Assembly (NCBI RefSeq): GCF_035982055.1
Contig: NZ_CP108427.1
Location: forward strand, 9,051,001 to 9,115,000
Origin: Streptomyces sp. NBC_01288
GTDB lineage: Bacteria > Actinomycetota > Actinomycetes > Streptomycetales > Streptomycetaceae
Reading direction: 5' to 3'
Length of the DNA stretch: 64,000 bases
The translations under genes and the position numbers were made by a program. Shown here one piece after another: positions 54,360 through 64,000 of this stretch; the stretch's first letter is position 1; each line of letters opens with the position of its first letter. The notes below the pieces were generated by a model, which made no database searches, was not told the DNA's origin, and saw nothing but the letters and a program-made list of their open reading frames with translations.

Positions 54360-54373
54360 ACGCACGCGTGCGT
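54360..54373. terminator. Palindrome after xylA
   Basis: ACGCACGCGTGCGT, a perfect 14-bp palindrome starting 5 bp after the xylA stop. May fold as a small terminator hairpin. Confidence 0.4.
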
Positions 54374-54415
54374 CACTCACGAGCCCGTTGCTGTCCGTGA
54401 GTTGCCGATCGTGAC

Positions 54416-54489
54416 CGACCCCCGCGCGGAATGCTCCGGAATCATGCGATCCATGGCATGAGCCCGTATCAACCACCGCGCGGGGGTCG
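54416..54489. repeat. 14-bp perfect inverted repeat with nested hairpin
   Basis: CGACCCCCGCGCGG (54416-54429) and CCGCGCGGGGGTCG (54476-54489) enclose 46 nt that contain a second stem, TCATGC (54442-54447) / GCATGA (54456-54461). Lies between xylA and the next gene; terminator, or structured leader RNA. Confidence 0.7.
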
Positions 54490-54522
54490 CGCCATGACCT
54501 CTGCGAGGCGACTCTTGGCGGT

Positions 54523-54957
54523 ATGGCCATGCCGCCCGTACCGCCTCGACCGCCCGGGCCTCCGGGCGCCGCCCCGCCTCCGGGAGGCGGCTTCGGACCG
54601 CCACCTCCTGGAGACTTCGGACACCCGCCGGGAGGGGACTACGGGGACGGGGATCATGGGCCGCCTCCTCGCAGGCGCCCCCGGCCGCTGTTCATCCTGC
54701 TCGCCGTGGTCGTGGCCGCCGGAGCCGTCACCGCCATCGTGCTGATGGCTCGCGGGGGACATGACTCACCGGACAAGAAGACGCCGGCGGAGAGCAGTTC
54801 GAGCACGAGCCGCAGCCCGTCCCTCACTCTCCCGACAAAGCTCCCGACCAGCCTGCCGACGAAGCTCCCGACCGCGCTTCCGTCGAACCTCCCCTCGGAA
54901 CTGCCGAGCGAGGTTCCCAGCGACATCGAATCCCTGCTCCCGTCCCTGTTCGGCTAG
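54523..54957 (+). CDS. Proline-rich single-pass membrane protein
   Basis: 144-residue protein in three parts: a Pro/Gly-rich cytoplasmic N-terminus (1-50), one membrane helix (about 56-76, LFILLAVVVAAGAVTAIVLM) preceded by RRRPRP, and an extracytoplasmic tail with about nine LP(T/S)x tetrapeptides (LPTKLPTSLPTKLPTALPSNLPSELP). The tail could span the cell wall. No catalytic domain. ATG at MAMPPVPP has only a weak ribosome site; the second ATG two codons on is equally possible. Function unknown. Confidence 0.65.
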   Translation: MAMPPVPPRPPGPPGAAPPPGGGFGPPPPGDFGHPPGGDYGDGDHGPPPRRRPRPLFILLAVVVAAGAVTAIVLMARGGHDSPDKKTPAESSSSTSRSPSLTLPTKLPTSLPTKLPTALPSNLPSELPSEVPSDIESLLPSLFG

Positions 54958-54980
54958 CCGCCTCAGGAGCCGACGGACGC

Positions 54981-56327
54981 TCAGATGCCGTGCGGCAGCT
55001 TCAGGTACACCACGGTCGTCTCGATACCGCTGTCGACCAACCGCCCCTGCGCGTCGAACGCGCCCGCGCCGTCTGTCATCCCGAAGTCGTTGTCATTCAC
55101 AAGGGCGAGCGTGTCGTGATCCACGCGCGCGATGCCCTCGATCTTCTGCGGCACCCCGGCGACGGTCCCCAGGTCGACGACCAGCTTCTTGGCCAGCACC
55201 GGGACACCCGCGGCGGTCGGGTCGTCGAGCTGCTCCAGCGACGGGGACGTCGTGTCGTCGCCGTAGCGACCACCAAGGATGTTCGACTTGCGCCCCAGCT
55301 GGACCAGTTGGAGCCGGGCCGCCTTGTCGGTGCGCTCCTCGACCAGCAGTCGGTCGTCGCCCACGGCGACCACCGAGGAGATCTTGAGCTCGGAGGTGTC
55401 GTCCTCACTGGGGTCGACCACGTTCACCGGGTCGAAGCGGTACGCGTACTCCGCCGTGACCGCCTTCTTCTTCGTGGAGAAGCGCAGCAGACGGGTGTTG
55501 AGCGACGCGTCCCCGGCGTCCCCGTCCGGCAGCGACAGCGGGCTCTGCAGGGCCATCACCAGGTCGCCGCCGGGCAGTTGGGCGAGCCCCTCGAAGCCGC
55601 GGTTGATCTTCCGGTGCAGCAGGACGGCCGGCAGCGCCTCCACCACCGGGTAGTCGGCCCCGGCCAGGTGCAGCCCCTTGGGCACGTACCGGGTGAGCAC
55701 CTTCCCGCGCGCGGAGACATGCACCAGGGAGGGCCCGTACTCGTCGACGAGCCAAAAGGAGCCGTCCCCGGCCCGCACGATGCCCTCCGTGTCCAGCCCG
55801 TTCGGGTTGTACGACAGCGCCGTCTGCGCGTCGTAGGAGTACGGCGCCTCGTCGCGTCCCTGCTGGTTCGACAGCCCGGTGACCGCCTTCCCGGAGGACG
55901 TGGTGATCGGGTGGGCGTCCAGGACCTTCACCGTGTCCCCGGAGACACGGATCTTCACGATCGCCGGGTCGAAACCGGGCACGGGGAATGTTCGGCGCTT
56001 CGTCCCGCCGACCTTGATCTGGCCGTTGGGCCCGCGGTCGGTGATCGTCCAGTACTCGCCCTTGCGGCCGGCCGGATAGATGTCGCTGCCGATACCGCCG
56101 AGGTCCACTCCCCGGTCGTTGTCCACCGTCCCGGGCAGCAGCGCGTTGCTGAACGTGCCGAGCGGGATGTCGCCCAGCGTCGCCGTCCGCGTGACATGGG
56201 CGGCCCCGGCCTTCGCGGGGGCTCCTGCGGCCGTACCGGCGGCCACGAGGGCGACCACCACGGCGAGCGGAATACCCGCCGCGACGGGACGACGGGCGCG
56301 GGGTCGGACGAGGTCGTGCGGGGACAT
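54981..56327 (-). CDS. Secreted esterase-like-activity-of-phytase family protein
   Basis: 448-residue secreted protein. Signal peptide at about 14-42 (PVAAGIPLAVVVALVAAGTAAGAPAKAGA) and a phytase-like beta-propeller: FSNALLPGTVDNDRGVDLGGIGSDIYPAG, YWTITDRGPNGQ, NPNGLDTEGIVRAGDGSFWLVDEYGPSLVH, NRGFEGLAQLPGGD, KIEGIARVDHDTLALVNDNDFG. The acidic loops suggest calcium binding. Name follows the family; true substrate unknown. AGGAGG before the ATG. Convergent with the proline-rich protein gene. Confidence 0.88.
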   Translation of the reverse strand: MSPHDLVRPRARRPVAAGIPLAVVVALVAAGTAAGAPAKAGAAHVTRTATLGDIPLGTFSNALLPGTVDNDRGVDLGGIGSDIYPAGRKGEYWTITDRGPNGQIKVGGTKRRTFPVPGFDPAIVKIRVSGDTVKVLDAHPITTSSGKAVTGLSNQQGRDEAPYSYDAQTALSYNPNGLDTEGIVRAGDGSFWLVDEYGPSLVHVSARGKVLTRYVPKGLHLAGADYPVVEALPAVLLHRKINRGFEGLAQLPGGDLVMALQSPLSLPDGDAGDASLNTRLLRFSTKKKAVTAEYAYRFDPVNVVDPSEDDTSELKISSVVAVGDDRLLVEERTDKAARLQLVQLGRKSNILGGRYGDDTTSPSLEQLDDPTAAGVPVLAKKLVVDLGTVAGVPQKIEGIARVDHDTLALVNDNDFGMTDGAGAFDAQGRLVDSGIETTVVYLKLPHGI

Positions 56328-56518
56328 CGGGCCTCCTGAGGACAAGTTGGCTGACAGCGGCCAGAGTTGGCGCTCATGAGGAACGATGCTCGACGGTGAG
56401 GTGAATCCGGGGTGTCCGCCGCTTGTCGGGCGAGCGCGGCATCTGGGAGGGGGCGGCCATGTGATTCGATCGCGTCCCGTGGCGCTGTCGACTGCACAGG
56501 CCCGGGGACAGGTCCCTA

Positions 56519-56745
56519 CCCTTCCGCCCGGTCGCCGAGGGCGAGTTCGAGGCCTGGGCCCGTGACCGGGTTGACCGCCGCCGAACTCGGCACGGCCTTC
56601 CTCGGCGGTACCACGCTCGCGTCCCTCCCCGCGGCCGGCCTCGTCGAGGAACTGCGAGCCGGAGCCCTGGCCCGAGCGACGGCGGCGTTCCGCGCGGACC
56701 GGGAGCCGTTCTACCAGGGGGCTGGGCGTTCCCGGCCTACTGGTC
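56519..56745 (+). pseudogene. Remnant of an Eis-like GNAT acetyltransferase
   Basis: Two pieces in different frames. The first, FRPVAEGEFEAWARDR (56522-56569), looks like the extreme N-terminus of an Eis-type acetyltransferase. The second, LTAAELGTAFLGGTTLASLPAAGLVEELRAGALARATAAFRADREPFYQ (about 56576-56721), looks like its extreme C-terminus. A G-run at about 56717-56724 shifts the frame, after which GGWAFPAYW reads in another frame, as expected for the family's last residues. Most of the gene (some 350 codons) is missing. The rest of 56328-56765 shows nothing else. Confidence 0.5.
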
Positions 56746-56765
56746 ACAAGGGTTCGGGAGAGCAT

Positions 56766-58338
<1,573 letters not shown>

Positions 58339-58345
58339 TTGGGTG

Positions 58346-58383
58346 TGGCAAGGAGTGGACGAACTCCTTGCCATCGCCTTTTT
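58346..58383 (+). terminator. Perfect hairpin with T-tract just downstream of the RAE promoter
   Basis: TGGCAAGGAGT (58346-58356) and ACTCCTTGCCA (58363-58373) form an 11-bp stem with a 6-nt loop; TTTTT follows at 58379-58383. It would end a transcript from the promoter above after about 40 nt. Confidence 0.75.
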
Positions 58384-58565
58384 CCGGGTACCTCTCCGCA
58401 GGCTCGATCCCTGGGGACCGACTCGGCGAGGGTGTCGTCAACCCCCCTGTGAGGACCCGGCTGACCCCCGTACGGACACGGGGGGTTCCGCCATGGTCGC
58501 GACCGGTCACCGATTCGTACGTTTGCTCAGGTCAGCCCGTTGCCTGAGAGAGCCGGAGATCGGAC

Positions 58566-59630
58566 ATGTCCCAGACCACCGCAGTCATCGGCGCGCAGGA
58601 TCCGGGGGATGCCGTCGTGGCGCCCCCAGGAAGCGAGTTCGCGCCCCTCCTGCGCACGGTCAAGGGAAGAGGACTGCTGGAGCGGCGATATGCCTGGTAC
58701 GCGCGCTGCATCGCCGCCAACACCCTCGCGCTGGGCGGAATCGTCACCGGCATCGTCCTGATCGGCGACTCCTGGCTGACGCTGCTCCTGGCCCCGCTGC
58801 TGGCTGTGTTCGGCGCCCGCACGGCCTTCATAGGCCATGACGCGGGCCACTCCCAGATCGCCGGCGGCAAGGCCGTCAACCGGATCATCGGCCTGATCCA
58901 CGGCAATCTGCTGCTGGGGATGAGTTACTCCTGGTGGAACGACAAGCACAACCGTCACCATGCCAACCCCAATCACATCGACAAGGATCCGGACGTCGTC
59001 GCCGACGTCCTCGTCTTCACCGGCGAGCAGGCCAAGGACCGTTCAGGGTTCCGGCGGTGGCTCACCCGCAACCAGGCATGGCTGTTCTTCCCGCTCACGC
59101 TGCTCGAAGGCGTCGCCCTCAAGGTCCACGGTTTCCAGGATCTGCGGCGCCAGCCCCGTCGCGAGCGGATCGTCGAAGGCGCTCTTCTGGTGAGCCATGT
59201 CGTGGCCTACGCGACGCTGCTGCTCATCTCGATGTCCCCGGGGAAGGCACTCGCGTTCGCCGCACTGCACCAGGCCCTGTTCGGCCTGCACCTTGGCCTG
59301 GCCTTCGCGCCCAACCACAAGGGCATGGAGATGCCGGACCCGAACGGGGAACGGTGGGGCCACCTCCGCCGCCAGGTCCTCACCTCGCGGAACATCCGGG
59401 GTGGCGTCCTGACCGACTGGTTCCTCGGCAGCCTCAACTACCAGATCGAACACCACCTCTTCCCGAGCATGCCACGCCCCGATCTGCGGCTCGCACAACC
59501 CCTGGTGCGCGCCCACTGTCAGGATGTGGGTATCCCCTACGTGGAGACGGGGCTCGTCGACTCCTACCGGCAGGCCCTGCGCCACCTCCACGAGGTGGGG
59601 GAGCCGCTGCGCATGGAGTGGACGGAGTGA
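58566..59630 (+). CDS. Membrane fatty-acid (acyl-CoA/acyl-lipid) desaturase
   Basis: 354-residue di-iron desaturase. Three histidine boxes: HDAGH (91-95), HNRHH (128-132) and QIEHH near residue 300, with two hydrophobic pairs (about 50-90 and 170-240). Fits the linoleoyl-CoA/front-end-like desaturase family of actinobacteria; it would introduce a double bond into membrane acyl chains. Start MSQTTAV with GGAGA upstream. Divergent from rox; whether the RAE influences it is unknown. Confidence 0.92.
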   Translation: MSQTTAVIGAQDPGDAVVAPPGSEFAPLLRTVKGRGLLERRYAWYARCIAANTLALGGIVTGIVLIGDSWLTLLLAPLLAVFGARTAFIGHDAGHSQIAGGKAVNRIIGLIHGNLLLGMSYSWWNDKHNRHHANPNHIDKDPDVVADVLVFTGEQAKDRSGFRRWLTRNQAWLFFPLTLLEGVALKVHGFQDLRRQPRRERIVEGALLVSHVVAYATLLLISMSPGKALAFAALHQALFGLHLGLAFAPNHKGMEMPDPNGERWGHLRRQVLTSRNIRGGVLTDWFLGSLNYQIEHHLFPSMPRPDLRLAQPLVRAHCQDVGIPYVETGLVDSYRQALRHLHEVGEPLRMEWTE

Positions 59631-59763
59631 CGGAACGACCGACGGCCCGGATACCAGTAGGGGAAGCGCCTCAGGGATGTCTCAGGGTCGCGATCCGGAA
59701 CTGTGCGGAGCGCGGACCCGTTTTCAGATCAGAGAGCGGCTGCGGCCGCGGAGGAGGCGACAT

Positions 59764-59946
59764 ATGTCGAAGAACGCGAAGATCGCCGTAGGAGGTGTGG
59801 CGGTCGGACTGATCCTGTTGATCTGGCTGCCCTGGTGGGTCTCATTCCTGATCGTCGTGGGAGTGCCGACGGCCGCATACCTCACGCTGGACCCCTCGCA
59901 GCGGCGTCGGCTGCGCCGCGTGGCAGGCAAGGAGATCGGCCGCTGA
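59764..59946 (+). CDS. Small single/two-pass membrane protein
   Basis: 60-residue protein with one long hydrophobic stretch (residues 8-43, interrupted by WLPWW) and a basic C-terminus (QRRRLRRVAGKEIGR). GGAGGAGG lies 7 nt before the ATG, making it a convincing small gene. Function unknown. Confidence 0.65.
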   Translation: MSKNAKIAVGGVAVGLILLIWLPWWVSFLIVVGVPTAAYLTLDPSQRRRLRRVAGKEIGR

Positions 59947-59999
59947 CCCACGGATGCCCGGCTGCGATCCCGGGTGGCCTACGGGAGCAGATCACAGCA

Positions 60000-60048
60000 C
60001 AGCGCCGTCCGCGGGACTGCCGGTAGCAGCCCTGCGGACGGTGCGCTG
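60000..60048. terminator. Long stem-loop between convergent genes
   Basis: CAGCGC+CGTCCGC (60000-60012) pairs with GCGGACG+GCGCTG (60034-60048, GT bulge), and an inner GGG/CCC and CTGC/GCAG stem caps it with a 5-nt loop. Bidirectional terminator. Confidence 0.75.
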
Positions 60049-60148
60049 CCGAACACCGTCCACGAACCGGGCTCTCCTCGTCGACCCGGTCGATCGAGCG
60101 TGACCCGGACGTGCGGGCCTTCGGACGCCCAGATCCGCGCCCAAGGGC

Positions 60149-61117
60149 TCAACTCGGCCGCACGGCAAGCTTGTCGAGTGCCTCCAAGAGACCGGGAAGC
60201 TCGGGTCCCCGGCCGACCGGCAGTACCTCGCCGGGCTCGTCGTCGAGGAGGACGAACGCTATGTCGTCGGTTCGGGCGACCAGCGACCAGCCGGGGCCGT
60301 CGGCGCGCAGCGTGCGTGCGTCGCCCGGTGCGAAGGACGATCTGACGCGGCCGAGGGGCGGCGGGGAGTCGACGTACGCGCGGACCTCCGTCAGCACCCG
60401 ACGGACCCCGCTGTGGCCCGCCTGAGGGCCTTCCCCGGTGTCGCCCGCAGAGGCGCCGTCCGCCGCGTTGTCGTCCGCCGGAGTCCCATCCGCCTCCGAC
60501 GCGGCGCCGGGGGTGGCAGCTTCGCGGATGGCGTCCGAGGCGGCCTTGCCCGTCGTCGACGCGTCGCCCGCCCCGTGCTGGGCCTCCTGCGCCTCCTGAA
60601 CCTCCTGGGCCGAGAAGGTCGAGTCGTCGATCTGCTCGCGCCACAAGGCCCATTGCAGCGCGATCTCGTCGGCACCGAGCCGTCGTTGTGCCGGACCCCA
60701 GGTGGTGGTGTCCGGCGGAGTCAGCGGTGGCCGGTCCACGAGGTCGGGGTCCGGATCGTGCGGCGCGGGCACGTTGGGAGCCGCGACGGCGACCGCGAGC
60801 GGCCAGCCCGGCAGGGCGGCGACCACCGTGCGCTCGCTCGGCGACAGGTCGTACTCCATGCCGCAGTCCCAGGACGCGATGGCGACCGCGACCAGTGACA
60901 CGTCGTCGATGACGACCGTCCACCGCGACCCGTCGCCGTCCTGGCCGAGAACCAGGCCGTACCCGTCGGCGAGCGGCGCCATACCGAGCGCAGCACAGGC
61001 CTCCGGGTAGTCGTCGCCCAGCACACTCGGGAACTTCGCCGGCGTCAGCAGCACCGCCGTGAGCACATAGAGCGCATCGTCCTCGGCGGCGACGGCCTCT
61101 TCATCCGTGTCGGCCAT
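60149..61117 (-). CDS. Conserved hypothetical protein
   Basis: 322-residue acidic protein in two folded parts joined by a low-complexity linker. The N-terminal part (1-165) includes LTAVLLTPAKFPSVLGDDYPEACAALGMAPL and GSRWTVVIDDVSLVAVAIASWDCGMEYDLSPSE. The linker (about 170-240) is rich in Ala, Asp, Gly and Ser. The C-terminal part contains GVRRVLTEVRAYVDSPPPLGRVRSSF. No signal, membrane segment or known motif. Streptomyces-like codon use. Function unknown. Confidence 0.72.
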   Translation of the reverse strand: MADTDEEAVAAEDDALYVLTAVLLTPAKFPSVLGDDYPEACAALGMAPLADGYGLVLGQDGDGSRWTVVIDDVSLVAVAIASWDCGMEYDLSPSERTVVAALPGWPLAVAVAAPNVPAPHDPDPDLVDRPPLTPPDTTTWGPAQRRLGADEIALQWALWREQIDDSTFSAQEVQEAQEAQHGAGDASTTGKAASDAIREAATPGAASEADGTPADDNAADGASAGDTGEGPQAGHSGVRRVLTEVRAYVDSPPPLGRVRSSFAPGDARTLRADGPGWSLVARTDDIAFVLLDDEPGEVLPVGRGPELPGLLEALDKLAVRPS

Positions 61118-61252
61118 CCCAGCCTCCCCATCATTCGTCCAACCGCGCGCACCCTAGTGTGCGCGGAAGGCGCTTGTCACGACTCCCAAGTACACCCGGA
61201 GCTGCAGTTTTCCGGCTGGACAGGGCGAAATGACCTCCGGTGACCCGAACTG

Positions 61253-61549
61253 TCAGGCCGCGGGGAGCCCAAGAAGCGCACGAGCCACCGTCCTTGGCGA
61301 CTCGTCACGCTCCCTGGCGAGCGCGACGACGGCCCGGCATGCCAGCTCGCTCACCCCGAAGGACAGCGCCTCCGGCGACACCCAGCCCGCGGCCTCGTCG
61401 ATCCGGTCCTGATCGTCCTCCGCGCGGGCCGAGACGTACACGGCGGCGGCCTCGAAGAGATTGTGCGGGCGCCGTTGTGGGCTGCTGCTCGGTTCCGCGC
61501 GCGTGGAGGTGAGAAATCTGGCGAAGGTCTTACGGGGCCTGTCGAACAT
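61253..61549 (-). CDS. Small hypothetical protein
   Basis: 98-residue protein MFDRPRKTFARFLTSTRAEP..., with helical C-terminal half (EAAGWVSPEALSFGVSELACRAVVALARERDESPRTVARALLGL). GGGGGAAGG 8 nt upstream selects this ATG over the GTG three codons earlier. The GCGCAC-N6-GTGCGC hairpin at 61147-61164 lies between it and the next gene leftwards. Function unknown. Confidence 0.6.
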   Translation of the reverse strand: MFDRPRKTFARFLTSTRAEPSSSPQRRPHNLFEAAAVYVSARAEDDQDRIDEAAGWVSPEALSFGVSELACRAVVALARERDESPRTVARALLGLPAA

Positions 61550-61848
61550 GCTGACCACCTTCCCCCTGCGTGGTTCTCTGTCGCTGACCGTTCATCTACT
61601 GCTGCCCAACGTAGAGTTGGAGTCGCGGCGACAGAAGAGGAACGGTGCGGTGAAGCGCACGCATCGAGCACTCCGCGCGGGGGCGGGTCAGCCGTCGAGA
61701 GAGTCCAACGGGGCGCTCAGCCAGGTCAGTTCGGTGTGGCTCGTGGCCCGGGCGATCGTGAGGATGCCGCGCCGGCGCAGTGTCATGTTCGACAACCCGG
61801 AAGCCTTCACGGCGCCGGTCGCGGGAAACGTGTGACCCGCGCGCGGGC
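61550..61848. other. Gene-poor 299-bp stretch
   Basis: A 32-codon leftward frame (61688-61786, MTLRRRGILTIARATSHTELTW...) has plausible composition but no ribosome site. Nothing else was recognised. Confidence 0.5.
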
Positions 61849-62457
61849 TCAGCTCTCGCGCAACGCCAGTGCCAGGAAGCGGACGTCCTCGTCGGCGTAC
61901 GACGTCATGCGCCACCCCGAACCGGCCAGGAGCGGGCGGAGATTGGGCTCCGCGCGCAGGTCGTCCGGTGTGATCTGCCGTCCCTGACGCGCCGCGAGCG
62001 CCGCCCGGCCGATCGGATGGAACAGGGCCAGCGTGCCGCCGGGGCGCACCACACGCGCCAACTCCCGCAGATTCTTTTCGGGTTGGGGCAGATGGGCGAT
62101 GAGGCCCGCCGCGAACACGGCGTCGAGCGATTCCGACCGCAGCGGCAGCGCGGCGACGTCGGCGAGCAGCAGGTGCCCGTCGCGGCCCCGTCCGGCCCGT
62201 ACGCCGGCCTCCAGCATGGCCGGGGTCAGGTCGGCCCCGAGCACCACTCCGGACCGGCCCACGGCCCCACGGAGCGGCGGCAGCGCACGCCCGGTCCCGC
62301 AGCCCGCGTCCAGCACCCGGTCTCCCGCGCGCAGTCCGAGTTCGGCGACCGCGGCGGCGTAGGCGGGGCCGTCGTCCGGAAAGCGGCTGTCCCAGTCGGC
62401 GGCGCGCGCCCCGAAGAACTCCTGGACGTGTGTGTGGTCGTCGCTCATGTTCCGCAT
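61849..62457 (-). CDS. SAM-dependent class I methyltransferase
   Basis: 202-residue methyltransferase_11/25-type enzyme: motif I VLDAGCGTGRALPPL, motif II GADLTPAMLEAG, DVAALPLRSESLDAVFAAGLIAHLPQPEKNLRELARVVRPGGTLALFHP. GAGGG 6 nt before ATG 62457 selects MRNMSDDH; MSDDH four codons on is possible. Substrate unknown; no pathway neighbours. Confidence 0.88.
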   Translation of the reverse strand: MRNMSDDHTHVQEFFGARAADWDSRFPDDGPAYAAAVAELGLRAGDRVLDAGCGTGRALPPLRGAVGRSGVVLGADLTPAMLEAGVRAGRGRDGHLLLADVAALPLRSESLDAVFAAGLIAHLPQPEKNLRELARVVRPGGTLALFHPIGRAALAARQGRQITPDDLRAEPNLRPLLAGSGWRMTSYADEDVRFLALALRES

Positions 62458-62600
62458 GATCCCTCACCGACACGGATGACGCTTCGGTGCACATGTTCGA
62501 GCGTGACGCGGTCGTTCAGGTACCTCTCTGCGTCACATTGCAACACCTTTCGAAATGCGCCCCCTTTGTGCACCCGTGCCCCTACTAGCGTCCCCTGGTC

Positions 62601-63374
62601 ATGGGACACCTGGACCACGCCACCTTCGGCTGGCTGACCCCCGTGCTGTCATACGTGATGGCCTGCATGGGCTCCGCACTCGGGCTGCGCTGCACCGTCC
62701 GCGCGCTCGGCGCGACCGGCCGGTCGCGCCGCAACTGGCTCATCACCGCGGCCTCAGCACTCGGCACCGGCATCTGGACCATGCACTTCGTGGCCATGCT
62801 CGGCTTCGGCGTCAGCGGCACAGACATCCGTTACGACGTCCCCCTGACCGTGCTCAGCCTCCTCGTCGCCATGGTCGTCGTCTGCGCGGGCGTCTTCGCG
62901 GTCGGCTACGGCCGCGACCGGGGCCGCGCGCTCGTCCTCGGCGGCCTCACCACCGGACTGGGCGTCGCGAGCATGCACTACCTGGGCATGGCGGCGATGC
63001 GGTTGCACGGAGACGTGAGCTACGACCCGATGCTCGTCGGGCTCTCCGTGCTCATCGCCGTGGTCGCGGCGACCGCGGCCCTGTGGGCGGCCCTCAACAT
63101 CAAGTCGCCCGTGGCGGTCACCGCCGCCTCCCTCGTCATGGGAGCGGCCGTCAGCAGCATGCACTACACCGGCATGTTCGCGGTGCGCGTGCACGTCACG
63201 CCCTCCGGAGCGGTCCTTCCCGGCGCCACGGCGATGCAGTTCATCTTCCCCCTCGCCGTGGGCCTCGGGTCCTACCTGTTCCTGACCTCGGCGTTCGTCG
63301 CGCTGTCGCCGACCACGGGAGAACGCGAGGCCACCGCCTCGGCCCAGCGGCCGGTCGAGGGCGTCGCCCGCTAG
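62601..63374 (+). CDS. MHYT-domain integral membrane sensor
   Basis: 257-residue, seven-helix membrane protein with three MHYT motifs (MHFVAM, MHYLGMA, MHYTGMF) whose His/Met residues are thought to bind copper and sense O2, CO or NO. No output domain is fused, so it would signal through another protein. The downstream NIT-domain sensor gene (49 bp after, same strand) is an obvious candidate partner. Starts at ATG MGHLDHATF. Confidence 0.9.
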   Translation: MGHLDHATFGWLTPVLSYVMACMGSALGLRCTVRALGATGRSRRNWLITAASALGTGIWTMHFVAMLGFGVSGTDIRYDVPLTVLSLLVAMVVVCAGVFAVGYGRDRGRALVLGGLTTGLGVASMHYLGMAAMRLHGDVSYDPMLVGLSVLIAVVAATAALWAALNIKSPVAVTAASLVMGAAVSSMHYTGMFAVRVHVTPSGAVLPGATAMQFIFPLAVGLGSYLFLTSAFVALSPTTGEREATASAQRPVEGVAR

Positions 63375-63423
63375 CCCGGCCCGCGCAGCACGCCCTTGAG
63401 AACCACTTCCGAGCGAGGAGGCC

Positions 63424-64000
63424 ATGCGTACCCCCCGTAGGACCCCGAGAGCCGGCGCCGAGACGCCGCCCGTGCGCGGTCGTCGCGCGCACGCCGGACC
63501 ACCCGCCGACGAACTCTTCGACGACCCTCTGGACGCCCCGTCGGAGGACATACCCCCGCGCGCGGGACGATGGCGGATGCGTCCGCGCACCGTGCGGGCC
63601 AAGATCGTCTGCCTCTTGATGGTGCCGGTCGTCTCCCTGCTCGCACTGTGGGCGTACGCCACCGTCAGTACCGCCCAGGACGTCTCCCGGCTACGGCAGT
63701 TGCAGCGCGTGGACTCCGCGGTGCGCAGCCCCGTCGCGGACGCCGTGGCGGCGCTGCAGGCCGAGCGGTCGGCCGCCGTGCGCTACGCGACCGACCCCGA
63801 CGCCGAGCGGAGCGGGGACCTGAAGAAGCTGGCGGTGAGCACGGACCGGTCGGTCGCCAGGTTGCGGCTCGGCGACGACAACACCGTCGCCGACGGCGAG
63901 GAACTGCCCGCCGGGGTCGCCCGCCGCCTGAAGACCTTCGTCACCGGAGCCGAACAACTGCGCTCACTGCGGGCCGACGTGCTCGCCCACCGCGCCGGAT
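63424..64000 (+). CDS. Nitrate/nitrite-sensing (NIT) domain sensor kinase, N-terminal part
   Basis: The 192 codons in the window start MRTPRRTPRAGAE with GGAGG 2-3 nt upstream. Residues about 1-55 are a basic/acidic cytoplasmic region, one membrane helix follows (VRAKIVCLLMVPVVSLLALWAYATV), then a helical extracytoplasmic domain (LQRVDSAVRSPVADAVAALQAERSAAVRYATDPD) matching the NIT sensor of Streptomyces nitrate/nitrite-sensing histidine kinases of the conservon type. Kinase domain would lie beyond the edge. Follows the MHYT sensor gene. Confidence 0.8.
   Translation, partial: MRTPRRTPRAGAETPPVRGRRAHAGPPADELFDDPLDAPSEDIPPRAGRWRMRPRTVRAKIVCLLMVPVVSLLALWAYATVSTAQDVSRLRQLQRVDSAVRSPVADAVAALQAERSAAVRYATDPDAERSGDLKKLAVSTDRSVARLRLGDDNTVADGEELPAGVARRLKTFVTGAEQLRSLRADVLAHRAG

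Noticed and set aside
61688-61786. 32-codon leftward small gene
   Set aside because: No ribosome site or recognisable family; kept only as a remark in the gap entry.

Overview
The window is a high-GC actinobacterial chromosome segment. Gene content, codon use, many ATGA/GTGA start-stop overlaps, rare TTA codons and several close family matches (Streptomyces-type xylose isomerase, rifampin monooxygenase Rox with its RAE element, NIT-domain sensor kinase) point to Streptomyces or a close relative. No rRNA, intact tRNA, insertion sequence, phage gene or CRISPR array was seen.

Layout. 1-4377: edge of a succinate-semialdehyde dehydrogenase gene, a Nudix/ATP-dependent DNA ligase pair, and a TrxR-like flavoprotein divergent from an XRE-cupin regulator. 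4515-7825: acyl-CoA dehydrogenase operon. 8005-16303: a secreted phosphodiesterase-like protein, a phosphodiester-glycosidase-like protein, a DUF779 protein, an FtsX-type ABC exporter and a NarL-type two-component system. 16417-21507: a TetR-headed, functionally unassigned cluster with an EPTP/EAR-repeat protein, an unknown 391-residue protein and two alpha/beta hydrolases, one of which appears to start at CTG. 21627-26438: cyclophilin, then a GntR regulon (DUF2848, MHS transporter, nitrilase-fold amidase, cupin) tied together by two copies of one operator.

27678-42942 is the most interesting part. A TTA-containing LuxR response regulator, a MarR-controlled TTA-containing DMT exporter and a sulfotransferase flank a long, tightly overlapped operon. 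The operon holds a two-gene unknown pair, a PLP aminotransferase, a split transketolase, an amino-group carrier protein (LysW type, C-terminal EDWGE), its ligase LysX, reductase LysY, kinase LysZ and releasing peptidase LysK, and the PAPS-forming set CysC-CysD-CysN. This fits a carrier-protein route from glutamate to a C7 diamino-dihydroxy acid, followed by sulfation and sulfate elimination to an aziridine, i.e. the azabicyclic unit of vazabitide, azinomycin and ficellomycin. No NRPS, PKS or other assembly gene lies in the window, so it looks like a compact stand-alone aziridine amino-acid pathway or one completed elsewhere.

43008-64000: aldehyde dehydrogenase and its GAF activator separated by a 0.7-kb minisatellite block (27 copies of a 14-bp unit plus 7-bp and 9-bp arrays); a TAT-exported amidase; an acetamidase/APC permease pair; xylR-xylB divergent from xylA; a phytase-like secreted protein; an Eis-like acetyltransferase remnant; rox with a rifamycin-associated element, beside a fatty-acid desaturase; small hypothetical genes; a methyltransferase, an MHYT membrane sensor and a NIT-domain sensor running off the end.

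All assignments come from reading the sequence and remembered family knowledge. No database search was run.
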